Made by a program: the position numbers and the translations under genes. A stretch of DNA of 64,000 nucleotides. Origin: Mansonella perstans. Its lineage: Eukaryota > Nematoda > Chromadorea > Rhabditida > Onchocercidae. The DNA lies in assembly GCA_037074765.1 (NCBI GenBank), contig JBAMDO010000058.1, positions 186,001 to 250,000 of the forward strand, in the 5' to 3' direction. Positions 28,801-40,179 of the stretch are shown here, one piece after another (the first letter of the stretch is position 1; every line of letters starts with the position of its first letter). A model generated the notes under the pieces. The model searched no databases. It was not told the DNA's origin and worked only from the letters and a program-made list of their open reading frames with translations.

Positions 28801-31800
28801 GCGTTGTTTTAATGCTTCAGCTTTTTTCTGTTGAGTTACTGTTCTGTTACTGGATAACAAATAAAATCAATCTTCATTTTTCTTATCGATCTCACCTGAA
28901 AACTTAAAGAACTAAATATAAGAAATATAAGCGTCTAAAATGTATATAAATAGTGAATTTTCTAAAATGTATATAAATAGGAATTTTCACAGGATTCAAT
29001 TTCAAATTGAAATATTTTAGACTGAAGCAGATAGTGAATCGGATAACAGAAGACCGGTGGCAGAATTAGCGGAGGCTGATACAACTTTTCACGAAGAATA
29101 TGAAGAGAACACTGGGTAAGTATGTTGTAATGATTTCCCATTCCTCATTATAGAATCTTAATAATCACTATTCCTACTAATTCTTAAGATTGCAATGCGC
29201 TTAGAATTGGTTTGAAATAAAGCTATGTTTTGAATTCTTGAATATAGCATAACTGGACTTAACTGCAGTTTTCATCACTTTTTTGTTTTATAGACGATTG
29301 CATCCATCACATCCACCATCGCTGTCATCGAATGGCAGAGTTGTTTCACCACCATCAAATCCTCCTTCAAACAGTTCCGTTTCATCAAATTATCCGATCA
29401 CGAGTCCTATGGTTAATAGTCTCTTTGTTTACTCTAATTACTGTTCAACTGTCGCTGTTGCGCAAAAGCGTATGATGAAAGCAGAAATTTTATGCGTAGA
29501 TGTTGATGATACATACATTGCGAGGGAAACGCTCCATTAATCTTCCTGAAAAATATTTTGCCGAAAAATATGGCAGCTTACTTGCATTCACTCCCATCTG
29601 TTGTGCGAACGAGCTGAATATATACAGTGTTAAATGTGAAAATATTAGGTGTGATAGCTCGTATGAAACTGTCCTAAGTGTTTTTTCAATTAGTTATGTT
29701 TAAATACTAATCAAAATGTTTATTTTAATAGAATAGCCATTTTACAAACTTTTAATTTGTTCGAATTGTTGTAGAGAAATTTATCAAAAAGAAAAATATG
29801 ATTCAGTCGGCTTAATGCAGATTCATTTTGATGTTGTGATTTATGATTGATAGTACTTGTCAAAGTTCTTACTTTTAGTTTTATGAATTTTAGGCGCCTC
29901 AGATACCTTTAATTATATCGGAAAGTGGTGGTTTCGCTGCGCAATTACCGCCCATCAAAGCGCCCTCTTCTTTGTCACCATCTCATTCTCCACATCAAAT
30001 GTCGATGATACAGAATCGGGAAGTGTATCGTCAATCACAACCGCGCATCTCATCAAATGAAAGTTAGTTTTGATGTTTTGATAACCTCTATTGTTTTGTT
30101 TCTTGTGACTACCAAAAAAGACTACGAGAAAGATTTAATTTATGTTGGCTAAGGATTTAGTAGCTTTCAGCAGATCTTTAACTGACTGCTTAATTATGTA
30201 AGATTCTGTTGCTTTTAATGAAAATTTGAATAATCGTAAGAGATTTTCAAACATTCTTTTATTCTTGATTCGCGTTAAAATGTTAAGAACGTCAAACGTT
30301 TTACCAGTTCAATTCATAAAATGATTCTGATGAATTACATTAGTTCGAATTCATTAATGTCAGGTCGAACGCCAAATTCAGTATCGACGAATGGTAATGC
30401 AATGTTCACAAAACCAACAAACGTTGTTCGGTCACAGTATCCTCCCTCTACAAAGGCTCCCTTAATGCGAAATTATTTCCACTCATCAACAAAACAAAAG
30501 CAACATATCTGCGTTGATTGCAACAGGTGTTTTTTAATCTTCATCGATTGACTATTCAATCTTCATCCGCTGACGCAGTTTTTTGGCATTTATGAAAGTA
30601 CAGTTTCTGTATAACCAAACATTTGACGGAACTATTCATAATTGTTAAAAGTCCAAAATTTTGAATTTATTGATTGTTCGTTCTTATCCTTCGTATTCTT
30701 TCTAAAAATATTTCTCTAATACTATTCATTTTCTGTATAATCTTGTTAGCAACAAATCAAAACATTGACATTCTCAATGCTTATACTGCATCATATCATT
30801 CTGTTGACGAGAAAGTAGCAACTGCTTCTTTTTTTCTTTTTTGTTTTTTTTATTAGGTGCTCAAGATGTCTGTAGAGTAAAAACTGTAATCCATCTGTTG
30901 CTTGCTATTATAATTTAAATTACAAATGATTTAAGGGCGCTTTCATCAGATTATTCTCTTAAACGACATCGTTCGACGTGTGTAGAAGCGAAAGCTGCAG
31001 CTGCAGCAAAAGCAGTGGATACCGCAGCTTTTGACTCGGACAAACGCAAGGAGGAATGGTAGGGAAGATGTCTTTTAAATTTGTATTTCTTAAAAAGCTT
31101 CTAGAATTTATTTGGGAATTATTTGACGTAGGCTATTTACTAACTAGTTGATTTATTAGCACAAACTCCCCTATACATGATTAAATAACGTTTTCGTTAC
31201 TGTTTTACAAATCTTTCATCAAAACATCAAACATGGCTTTACTCTGTCGTTATTTGGTTGAAGTTTTTAACATATGACGGGATGGAGTTCACTCTAGTGG
31301 CCATTAGATTCCTGGACACTGTGAGGAGTCTTGAAGCGTCGGACTCATTGCATTGGAATGATCGCTGTGTCGAATGGTGATAGAGTGTAGAAATTAGACT
31401 GCCCCTCGAAGCGGACTCCATCCCTTTTGTAGTAACCACGCAACAAAGGATTTGGATGTGGTCTTAAGCAGTTGAATAATACTTAGACAAACATTGAATT
31501 TTTAGTACAAAAAAAAGAGTAACAAATTGTTAGGTTGGCTTAAGCTTTGCAGTAAGTGCTTTGAGATTATGAGATAATAAGAAAGATTAGAAAAGATTAA
31601 AAAGATATGTAGATCACTGTAGACATGATGATTTGAACCGTGAGAAAAAATATAAACATTGCCACCTACTACATACTACATAAATTATTCACTTAAAATG
31701 GTTTTTTCCGATAGGCTCATACCATGATGCAGTTTTACTTGATTTTGTAGAGTAAATTTTTTTCAGCTCAAAAACACTGCCAGAACGATATAACGAGTCC

Positions 31801-34592
31801 GGTAATTCGAGATCATCGTTTCCTGTGCTTTCGAACGAACCGGCAGTGAAAGAACCCCAAGTAGTTTTTGTAATTTTCGCGTGTTCTTTCATATTAATAT
31901 TTGACAAAACAGTTCATTATCCTAACACAGTGGGGATATTGTATCTTCTATATTTTTTCAAAAATGGTATCTACTTATTGTTTGCAGAATCATCTACTAT
32001 TTTAGACAAATATTTTTCCAAATATTTCTATTTAAAATAGTAGGCCAATTCTGATTCAATTCATTCATTTAAATAAAATCGATTTTTTTTCTCAACCGAA
32101 TTTTTTCTAAATGATGATATCTCATCATTTCAAAAAATGTGTTTCGAAAATTTTGATGGATTGTATTACTCCAGCGTATAAACACTACATCTTGCGATCC
32201 GAGTGACTCGGGACTACGAGTACCACAGCAATTCACGCCAATATCTGCGAAGGTTAACTTTTTACTTTTGTTTTTAATCGTTTAAGTTTTACATTCCAAT
32301 GAGTTTTTTCAATATGCTGCTTAAAATTCATAATTATTTTGGCTTATTTTTAAGAATACTGATGTGATGTTGCCTCAGACATATACTTCGTATGATGAAG
32401 ACGCGGATAATGGTGTACTTTGTCGTGTTTGTGATTGCTGGTTATCTGGACAACGAGAATTTGATCGTCACTGCGATGAATTGCATCCAATTGCTGCTGA
32501 TCCAGATAGTACAACCGTGCCCCAAACGTTAATAATTATTTGACTGATTTTTAGTAATAATTGCAAAAATACTTTGAGCGCTTTTCTCTGTCTTAATCTT
32601 TCACTTTTTGTTTTGCAAATGTAAAACATGTAGCAGAAGTTGACTACAGAACAAGCACGGTAACTGGTATACTTTTTATTAGGTTTGAACAAACTTCTTT
32701 ATCATCCGGATCAATAATGTTGAGCACAGCGATTTCATCAGAAGTGAGTTTGAATCCGTCTGGTTCGTACTCGGTTGCTGCTACAAGCCGAAAGCGAGTG
32801 TCTTCAGATCCTCTTGAATCCGGAAGCTATTACAATGCTAAGAATGGGAGGCATTTGTGTCAGGTACCAAGTAGTTTCATTTTTTTTTTCATAAGCAAGT
32901 TATCGAAAATAAAACAAGTTCAAAGTGGTTGAGGGTTAAAGAGTTTAAATACTTTGGGTTCTTTAGTGTATAGTTTCAGACATGCGGAAAATATTATTCG
33001 TCAGAATGGAATTTGGAAAGACATCGACGAGAAAGTTGTCCACTGCATATGAAACGATTAAGAAGTATTGCTGATGAAAAAACAAGGTAACGAGTGGTTG
33101 GAGTGTGCATAATTATTTTGGAATTTGGTAGTAAAGGAATGTTATTTAGTTCAACATTTGCAATTGGGTTACATTAAATTACAGAAAGACGCTGAATACC
33201 TTCGAAAAAATCTGAATGTGTTTTATGCATCCTTCCTGACATTAGCTGCAGCTTTGAATAGTGAAATCGTCATCTCATTATGGACAATGAGGAATGCAAC
33301 TTGAAATTTAAATATGAAGCATGTCGGTGGTGAAATTTTCTCGCTCTAGTTACTGTCAGCTACAGGTCAAAGGAATTCAAACTTCTTTCATAACTTAAAT
33401 TAAATGAATTATTTATTCGAGGTTGGCAAAATTGGAACCAGTGGATCTGTTACAGTTTCAAACTACTTTAAGTACCAGATGGGTGGATGACTGTGCTTTG
33501 ATTGTTGGTGAATCTCGAATTGGTGTCCCAAGAGCGGTAAATTTATAAAATTTTCAGCAAGATCTTATGTGGAAAATAAGACAGCATAAATGTGAAATGG
33601 AAAAGCTAGTTCATAAGGACTGTTAATCAGTTTTGTGAGTTCTAGAAATATAGTGAGTTTGGGTTAAGTAGAAAGCAAAAAAAGTATTGCTAAAATGCAT
33701 AGTAATCTTGAATTCAAATATTTAATCATTTTTTTAGATGCTTTCAAGAGCTTCAACATATTTCTCATCTTTGTTTCAATATTATGAAAATCACAACGAT
33801 GTTCCACTTCCGGTCCCTGTTGATCCCATTGCATTTCATCAATCGATGGAAGCATTTAAGGGTCGACTACAACTTGACGGTATTCTTTTAAATTACTGTC
33901 ACAGGGATTTCTTGGATATTTCGATTTAGTTTGACATTTATATCCGTTATCGTTTTCCATGAAAATTTTTTTTTTCAAGTTACGATGTTAAAAGAAATTT
34001 TTTTAGGCAAAAATATTGATTGCATATTATTTATGGCCGATAAGTTCAAAATTAAACCTCTTTACGATCGGTGCGAACGTTTTATTGCTGAGAAAGTAAG
34101 TTTGTGAATATTCATTTTCTCTTCATCCTTTTTGGCTTTTGATTCATATCAATGGCTTCTTATTTACTACAGATGCATCCTCTTCATTCGATGCTCTCGA
34201 TCTTTACATGAAAAGATTATTGGGAAGGAAAATGCGGAATTGAGTCATTCAATCGTACTGTATTTGTGTGCATATCATGATTTTATTAGCTGTAATAATC
34301 TTGCTCATACAATCATTGGTTATTATGGATCAGTTAAGGGTTGAAAGTGATTGTGGGTTGGTTGTATTTCTTAAATATTGTTAATGTGTTTGAACTGTTT
34401 CAGCTGCCTTCCTCATCAGTGATGCATGCGATCCGGTTAGCAGAGCAGTATCGAATGTGTGAAATAAAACAAGCACTGTTCGATTCGATTTCTATAGACG
34501 TATTTCGTAGTTTAGCAGCGGATGAAGATTATCGACAGATGGGTGCAGAACTGAAAGCTGAACTTTTGGAAAAGTGGGGTACTTTCTTGTAA
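10820..34592 (+). CDS. large multi-zinc-finger (C2HC/C2H2) protein with C-terminal BTB/POZ domain
   Basis: Thirty-six exons join in one phase for about 2,131 codons: starts at 10820, 11407, 12412, 13454, 15758, 16138, 18114, 19294, 19821, 20391, 20915, 21942, 22303, 23171, 23700, 24213, 24852, 25438, 25729, 26094, 27804, 28335, 29021, 29294, 29894, 30364, 30936, 31767, 32175, 32355, 32683, 32980, 33422, 33738, 34007 and 34404. Numbering from the first exon, zinc fingers lie near residues 550, 774, 904, 1315, 1697, 1823 and 1917. Five are C-x2-C-x12-H-x3/4-C, with a recurring LxRHRxTC end; two end in His. The linkers are Gln/Ser/Thr-rich (poly-Gln in 28335-28740). Residues about 1955-2070 are BTB-like (DDCALIVGESRIGVPRAMLS, then an AF...D...A..F.I..L...CE.F pattern), followed by a helical BACK-like tail. 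Zn fingers imply nucleic-acid binding and BTB implies oligomerisation or partner recruitment, probably in the nucleus. I cannot name an orthologue. The true start is missing. The TAA at 34590 overlaps a good donor (CTT|GTAAGC), so the protein may be longer. Confidence 0.85.
15361..15544. repeat. 31-bp direct repeat pair inside an intron
   Basis: A 31-base stretch starting TTATGACATGC and ending TATTTTAGATT occurs at 15361-15391 and again at 15514-15544 with a single mismatch. Both copies lie in the long intron between exons 13454-13591 and 15758-15880. Confidence 0.85.
19580..19632 (+). other. candidate alternative cassette exon of the zinc-finger/BTB gene
   Basis: A segment flanked by TTCTTCCAG and a GTTTGT donor lies between exons 19294-19383 and 19821-20109. 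Its entry phase matches the upstream exon and it encodes RNVSQILSASLNQKSLSS, which resembles the Ser-rich neighbours. It is 53 bases long, so inclusion with this donor shifts the frame and gives a stop about 16 codons into the next exon. A weaker donor five bases further on (GTTGTC) would keep the frame. Confidence 0.4.
25241..25260. repeat. perfect 20-bp palindrome in an intron
   Basis: The sequence CATTTCAATTAATTGAAATG is its own reverse complement over 20 bases. It lies in the intron 25115-25437 of the zinc-finger/BTB gene. It could be a dimeric protein-binding site or a chance palindrome. Confidence 0.9.
25323..25400. repeat. 78-bp imperfect palindrome (hairpin) in an intron
   Basis: The outer arms CATACACCACACTATATAG and CTATATAGTATGATGTATG pair over 19 positions with two mismatches, around a TTCATGAA centre. 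It lies in the same intron as the 20-bp palindrome. It may be a small inverted-repeat transposon remnant. Confidence 0.75.
28335..28740 (+). repeat. CAG/CAA-rich glutamine tracts in a coding exon
   Basis: This exon of the zinc-finger/BTB gene encodes several glutamine runs (QQQQQ, KQQQQ, QLQLQQTQLQKQQQ) from mixed CAG and CAA codons, with Leu/His spacers. Such Gln/Leu-rich amphipathic stretches are common in transcription cofactors. The mixture of CAG and CAA makes strong repeat expansion less likely than a pure CAG tract would. Confidence 0.85.
31279..31424. mobile_element. MITE-like inverted-repeat block in an intron
   Basis: A block distinctly richer in G+C than its surroundings has terminal inverted arms, GGGATGGAGT at 31279 and ACTCCATCCC ending at 31424. 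Weaker complementarity extends about 50 bases inward on each side. It lies in the intron 31059-31766 of the zinc-finger/BTB gene. The 146-base length and palindromic build suggest a non-autonomous DNA element or a structured RNA. The minus strand is also open for 66 codons, with no recognised protein. No clear target-site duplication was identified. Confidence 0.45.
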
Positions 34593-35001
34593 GCATGTGG
34601 AAATTCCTGTTCTATTTTACTGTCCTCTCAGGTTGGCATCTTGTACTGCTACCTTGTCATTTTTGTAAATTGTTTTGTTTGTAGGCCTTTTCGTTCCTTT
34701 CTCTTCTCTTCAAGGTATTTTATATTTGCAGTTGTCTCGATTTTTTTAGGATTTGAAAATCCATTTCGAGAACATCCATAAGATAATTTTAATTTGCAGA
34801 AACCGGCATATAAGTCTGGACTATACCAACTTTGGAGTGTGTCTAATTAAATTATAAGTGAGATTATTACATAATAATGCTTGGTCCCTGTCATATAAGT
34901 TTTGCTTCTCTCTATACAATCTTTAATTGGTAATTTTGAAAATTGTCATTGTTGAAATTTTCCTTAATTTGATATGTTTAAGGCTTATTTCCATTATTCA
35001 G

Positions 35002-35074
35002 ATCTTTTTTGATAGAATGGAGTGACGCTATCAGTGTTATTTTGGGTGCTGTGGCAGTTGTATTTGCCTTTTGA
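35002..35074 (+). other. candidate hydrophobic terminal exon of the zinc-finger/BTB gene
   Basis: If the last BTB exon is spliced at its GTAAGC donor (34589) to the ATTATTCAG acceptor ending at 35001, the phase matches. The protein then gains about 24 residues, ending in a continuous hydrophobic stretch (AISVILGAVAVVFAF) before TGA at 35072. It uses GCT/GCA/GCC/GGT codons, which are less typical of random AT-rich DNA. The same frame after the TGA continues with another hydrophobic stretch (FVVPILIGIVGLCLF). Confidence 0.4.
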
Positions 35075-35880
35075 TTCGTGGTACCAATCTTAATCGGAAT
35101 AGTCGGGCTGTGCTTATTCGTTGCAAAAAATAGTTTTTGTGGATTAAATTTTCTTTTAAAAAATTGGCGACATATCAATATTCAAGCTATGTTGATAAAG
35201 GTTTATCATAGTTTAGAATCGATTAGAATGGTTTACTTTTTTATGCGGAGATTAACATTTGCACATTTTATCAGATATCTCAAATTAATGTTTTTTAAAT
35301 TCATTGCTCCGATTTTTACCAGCGACCTAACCATTGGTGAAGTATGCTGCAGCTATTGAAACACAAGTAACTAAATAGGAGAGACAAAATGAATGAGAGG
35401 TAAAAGGGAATGAGGTGCAGGAAGTTAGAATAATCTTCTATTTGCACATTCCAGCAAATATTTGAGCCAGGATTTCATATTCTTCTTTTGAAATTCCAAA
35501 TTAAAGTGCGGCATAAGAATTGATAAGTTTCTTCCTCTCTTTCAACTGTCTCTAACATATTTTCTAGATACTATTGTTTATAGTTGTTGTGTTTTTGGGA
35601 TCTCAACTAAACGCTAATAACGATCTCTTTAATTCAATCCGTCCCATCATTGGTAAACAGATCCTTCCATTATTTTATTTTTTAAACAGTTGCAAGTGTT
35701 TTCTTGACCAGTTGTTCTTAATCTTTTAACATGAGCAAGATATCTTCTGCTTATGCATAATCTTAGGATTGTTCATGCGATACACTTCTGAGTCTTTATT
35801 GAGAACACTAGTTACAATATATCTTCTGAAAAGGCACGGTTAGTTAATTTTCATTCTCTGCTATTATAATCTGCTTTCAG

Positions 35881-36132
35881 AAAGGAAGATAAGATTCATT
35901 CTATTCGGATGGATGGAAAGAAATATCCAAGTAGGTATTAACCGTTGTCATTTGAAAGTTTCTGAACCCAAATGTGAACATATTTTTGAAATATTCGGAA
36001 TATTCAGAGTTTATTACGACAGTATCAAATTTATTGTCCTTCATTTCCCACAACACATTACTTTTGGCAATTATGACTGGAAGTCTTTCAGTTCACCTAA
36101 AAATATTTAGAGGCATTAAATTTCAAAAATAA
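35881..36132 (+). other. alternative candidate 3' exon pair of the zinc-finger/BTB gene
   Basis: A CTTTCAG acceptor at 35880 opens a 50-base segment (KEDKIHSIRMDGKKYP) that also fits the phase-2 donor at 34588. It ends at a GTAGGT donor. A second segment from 36008 continues in phase to TAA at 36130-36132 and contains LLSFISHNTLLLAIMTGSL. An AATAAA overlaps the stop. This competes with the 35002 exon and with termination at 34592; only transcript data can decide. Confidence 0.3.
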
Positions 36133-37400
36133 AAGTTCTCATTTCATGGTTGACATATATGTTCCTTTTCTACTGTATATTATAATAAACCAAATTTAGT
36201 TTTTCATTTGAACTTGTTAAAACGAGCTTTACTTCTGTCCTTCATTTCTTTTGCACAATTTCCGTTTTTGTTGTTTCGAGTGTAAAGATTTGTTAAGCAG
36301 CAAAGGTTAGATTTCAATCTTTCTGTACTGCAAATCTTCAACTTAATAATAACTATTGCATAATTGCTTAACTTCTTCTGCCAATATTTTTCATATGGAA
36401 ATCAAAGCTTCTTATTTTCTAGTAAATTGACTTTAGCACTGTACAAAAGAGAATTGAAGTGCATTTGACTGCTTTACTTCAGTGGTTTGTTTCATCTAAA
36501 AGAAAGTTTCAAAAAAGCCTGCAGTTATTTTCTGATTTTTAATCTGAAATTTCTTACATAGCTGCGGTGCTAGTGTTAGTTGAAGTACTACAAGCATTAT
36601 GTTAGATTTTTCTAGCGGTGCGTTTGTTTCGCGGCATTATTTTAAACCTCACGCAGGTAAAAAAATTCCTCAGTCAGCGGGAGACGATTGAATGAAAATT
36701 AGAGCTTTTTTTGCAGCCCATTATGCAATAGGGCTTGTTGTATCTTTCCAGTTTTTTAAAATTATATTCCATGTTTATAGCATTTCCGTTCTAGTTTTCA
36801 TTTCATCATTTTTTTCTAGATTTCTGTTTTATTTTTTCTTTAAACAAAAAGATCGCATGTAGATTGCAGTTGAAATTGCATTAATTTTTGTTTATGCTGT
36901 CATTTTGATCTAACACACCTCTATATCTTTAAAAAAAAAACATCTATATCATTTATTTGATTTCAGTTTGTAATAGCATAGCCTGAAAATTAAATTTCAC
37001 AGCTGGAAATTTGTAAAAAATTAGCCTAATTTCCAGAATTATTTCATTTTATCTCTCAATAGAAAATCATATACGTCAGTTTATGTCGTTTTTATATTAC
37101 AGTGCTAATAATGTTCGTAATTATTCAAACCTCAAATCATTTCAACTCCAGAAAAAAGATCAAATCTTTATTTTTGTTGTTTTTCTGTCGTTTATTCTTA
37201 ACTGTCTTAATTTATTTTACTCTTTCAAAAATTGTAAAATTTTTCAATATTTACTGTTCGTTTTGAATGATTCGGTAAAACATTTCCTTTTGCTACTTTT
37301 ACCGCTATTTACTCTTTTATAAAATTATAAATAAACTGAAAAAACATTTTCGTACACTATGGTAAATATTTCTGTTTTTTCAGTGTTTCGTGATAAATTT

Positions 37401-37403
<3 letters not shown>

Positions 37404-37440
<37 letters not shown>
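37404..37440. repeat. (TA)n microsatellite
   Basis: An uninterrupted TA-dinucleotide run of about 37 bases in intergenic DNA. Confidence 0.95.
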
Positions 37441-37443
<3 letters not shown>

Positions 37444-38829
37444 TTAATGATATTAGGTTGCTATTTTCTGTTGTGTTGGGCTTAGTTCAGTGTATCGCTT
37501 ATCTGCGTAATAAAACCAATGCCTAGTGCCAGAAATAGCATTTTTATGGCATTTATGTCTTGTTTTTAATATTAAATTGCTCAACCGGACTTTTCTTACC
37601 GACAGGAAAAAATTTCTAGAGATTAATCATTTGAACAATAAAATCACAATCTTTTAAAAGTATAAAATAATGCAAATACTGAGTTAATAAAGTTTTTTAT
37701 TTCATATATTCGAGAAATAAGAAAAATAAAAGGTCATTAATTATCGTCCTCAAGATGATTTTTTGCAACTATCGTTTAGTGATAAATTCTAGTCATATAG
37801 TTGTGAAATTAAAATTTGGAAATGCTTTTTGTTTATTTTTTTGAAGGGGCACTCTGATATTTTGTGTTAAGTTTTTGGTAAATAGCTAGAAATCTGATAA
37901 GAAATCATAATTTATTGAGTAAAACTTCATGACATTTCCAGCAATCATTTTAAAATAAATTATTTGCTCACGGTCGATGACATACCGTAATTGTGAGTGG
38001 TTACGTGTATTAAGAATTTTTCTTCAAAACTTGATCCGATCATTAACTGGTTCCCAATGTTGGCCGGCTCGAGAAGTTAGGCTAGGATGTGGCTCTTAAT
38101 TTTGGCCGGCGAAGATTATACGATTATTGTAAATAGTAAGATAACTGGATCGTAAATTACTTATAACGTATTCAACAACATCAACATGTAGAGTTTATCG
38201 AGGGGATTCTATTAAATGAGCAAAAAACTCGAAGAAGTGGCAGCATTTGCGCAAAGGAGCGAATTAATTAAATTCACATGGATTGAGAATACATTCAAAT
38301 GAAGAAAAAAGTAGCCAAGTAAAATCAAATTCTCGAAATCTTCTAAAATTTCGTACATATTACATGTAAATTTAATGTTATAGGATCAAATATGAATTAA
38401 ATATCGAAGTACTATAAAATACGAATTGATTGTTGAGATACTATCAAAATGCTATCACTTTAATGCTCAAATCTTAATATTTATGCAAAACGCTGCTTCG
38501 GTTTTTTTCGGCAGCGACAATCCCTTGCTACTACTAATTTCGTGCATCTCGTTTACAATACAAAACAGTATCACAGATACCATAAACACTTCGGATACAT
38601 TTGGATTTTCACTTTAGTCTTTGAGAAGTTTAATTGATGACCGAAAATGAAAGTAAAACTAAGTTAGAAATAATTGTTTGCTATATTCTTTTTTCAGAAG
38701 ATCCGAGAGTTTTGATACGAAGTCTTGATACTATTCGATATGAAGTACTGTTGCTTTAAATTGTTGTTTCACTACCGGGATTTTCATACTTGATTTAACA
38801 TCCATTTTTTTAAAATGTTATTTGTATTT

Positions 38830-38907
38830 GGAGATTTAATTCATATTTGAACTCGACAATGGATTTGATTCATATTTGAACTCAAAAATGAATTTAATTC
38901 ATATACT
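38830..38907. repeat. about 33-bp tandem repeat, roughly 2.5 copies
   Basis: The phrase GATTTAATTCATATTTGAACTC recurs as GATTTGATTCATATTTGAACTC and then as a shortened AATTTAATTCATATAC. Successive units are separated by similar ACAATG/AAAATG spacers. It is intergenic, about 160 bases upstream of the tRNA gene. Confidence 0.8.
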
Positions 38908-39069
38908 TCCGCACAAATGAACTATTGATTAAAACTTCAATTTTTCTCTTTAATGAATGAAATTTTTGACATCACATACATTGTATAAATGAGAATAGTA
39001 CTATGAAAAGTGAGAAAACTTATTCAATTCAATTATGATCAAATATGTCCCGAATTGGTACAGTACGCA

Positions 39070-39142
39070 GCCGGATTAGCTCAGTGGTTAGAGCGTCTGT
39101 CTTGTAAACAGAAGGTCGCAGGTTCGATTCCTGTATTCGGCA
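39070..39142 (+). tRNA. tRNA-Thr, anticodon TGT
   Basis: A complete cloverleaf can be drawn. The acceptor arm GCCGGAT pairs with ATTCGGC (one G-U). The D-arm is GCTC...GAGC. The anticodon stem TCTGT/ACAGA encloses the loop CTTGTAA, giving anticodon TGT, which reads ACA (Thr). The T-arm GCAGG/CCTGT carries TTCGATT, and the discriminator base is A. The internal promoter boxes are intact (TAGCTCAGTGG and GGTTCGATTCC). There is no intron. A TTTT terminator lies about 30 bases downstream. The gene stands alone. Confidence 0.97.
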
Positions 39143-40179
39143 TTTGATCATTTCTTAAGTAAGAGGCCAAATTTTCATAAAGACTCCAATGGCTGGCTTC
39201 CAGTACAGTGTCTCTTTCGAATTGCCTAGTTAGATAAGAAAAACGTGAAACGTGAAAGTGGTTTCAATGTTTGTCGAAATATCACGGATCTGATTTCTTC
39301 TTTTCAAGACTACTATTTTACTGTTGTCCATATTTCTGAATCCATCAATTAATAGAATATTTAATAACTCGTATACAAATTCATCATTTACTCATTTCTT
39401 CTCTATGTTATCTAATAAATAAAAGTTTGTATTATTTTATGAGAAAAAACAAAGGCATATTTCTTAAGGCATATTCAATCAGCATATTATATTAAAAAAA
39501 AACTTTTTCCTATCACAATTTCGTGCTGAGTTTTTTGTTATCACAATTTCGCGGGTGATCAAAAGAAAATTTTTCATAATTATTGAATTATTTTTTCTCG
39601 TATTGTTTATTTGTTTGAATAAATAAATAATTGAAAAAAGTAATGTTGGATTAGAAAATAAAAAAACAATTATTGTAGAAATGAAATAAAATGAAATGAA
39701 ATGAAATGATAGATTTTTCTTATAGTTTAATAGGGGCCGTATTTTATTGATTCCCTATTATTTAATGCTAATACAAACATTGACGATTTATCAATTCGTA
39801 TTTATCGTTATTTACGAAAAAAAAATTTTTAACGAAGAATTTGAGGAAAAAAAAACGTCTGAAATGCTGCTTGTGTTGTTTCACTTCTTACGATTATTTA
39901 TTCCATTCAGTACATTTCACGGCTTTTGTTCATTATTTATAATAGCATTGAAAATCCTATTTTTATCTTTTCTACAAAGAGAACAAAAGATTCTCTTGAA
40001 AACAGTTGATCTAAAGAAACTTTGATATGAAAAAATAGAAAGCAAAACAAACATTTTGTTATTTTTCATTTTTGAAAATACATTGTTCGATGCAATGTTT
40101 ATTGGGGCGTCGAAATCTTTCTATGTAAATTTTTATCAAATAATATCCATTTTAAATAAGAGAGTTCTTTTTTTTTGAA
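39143..40179. other. intergenic region between the tRNA and the Tudor gene
   Basis: I see no gene here. It contains an (ATGAA)n-like pentanucleotide run at about 39679-39708. It presumably includes the promoter of the Tudor gene, whose start I place at 40180. Confidence 0.6.

Larger units (their letters stand above)
34593..39069. other. gene-poor interval with possible 3' exons and low-complexity repeats
   Basis: No independent gene is evident. Candidate 3' exons of the upstream gene lie at 35002-35074 and at 35881-35930 with 36008-36132; AATAAA signals occur near 36127 and 36183. Further on are a TA-dinucleotide run at about 37404-37440, two TTGGCCGGC words at about 38052 and 38102, and a roughly 33-bp tandem repeat at about 38830-38907. 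Confidence 0.6.

Noticed and set aside
31239..31439. 66-codon minus-strand open frame read as a gene
   Set aside because: It coincides with the inverted-repeat block, lacks splice partners and matches no family I know; described as a repeat instead.
34589..35140. TGA at 35072 as a selenocysteine codon
   Set aside because: The residue would sit inside a hydrophobic stretch, no selenoprotein family fits, and no SECIS-like structure was identified.
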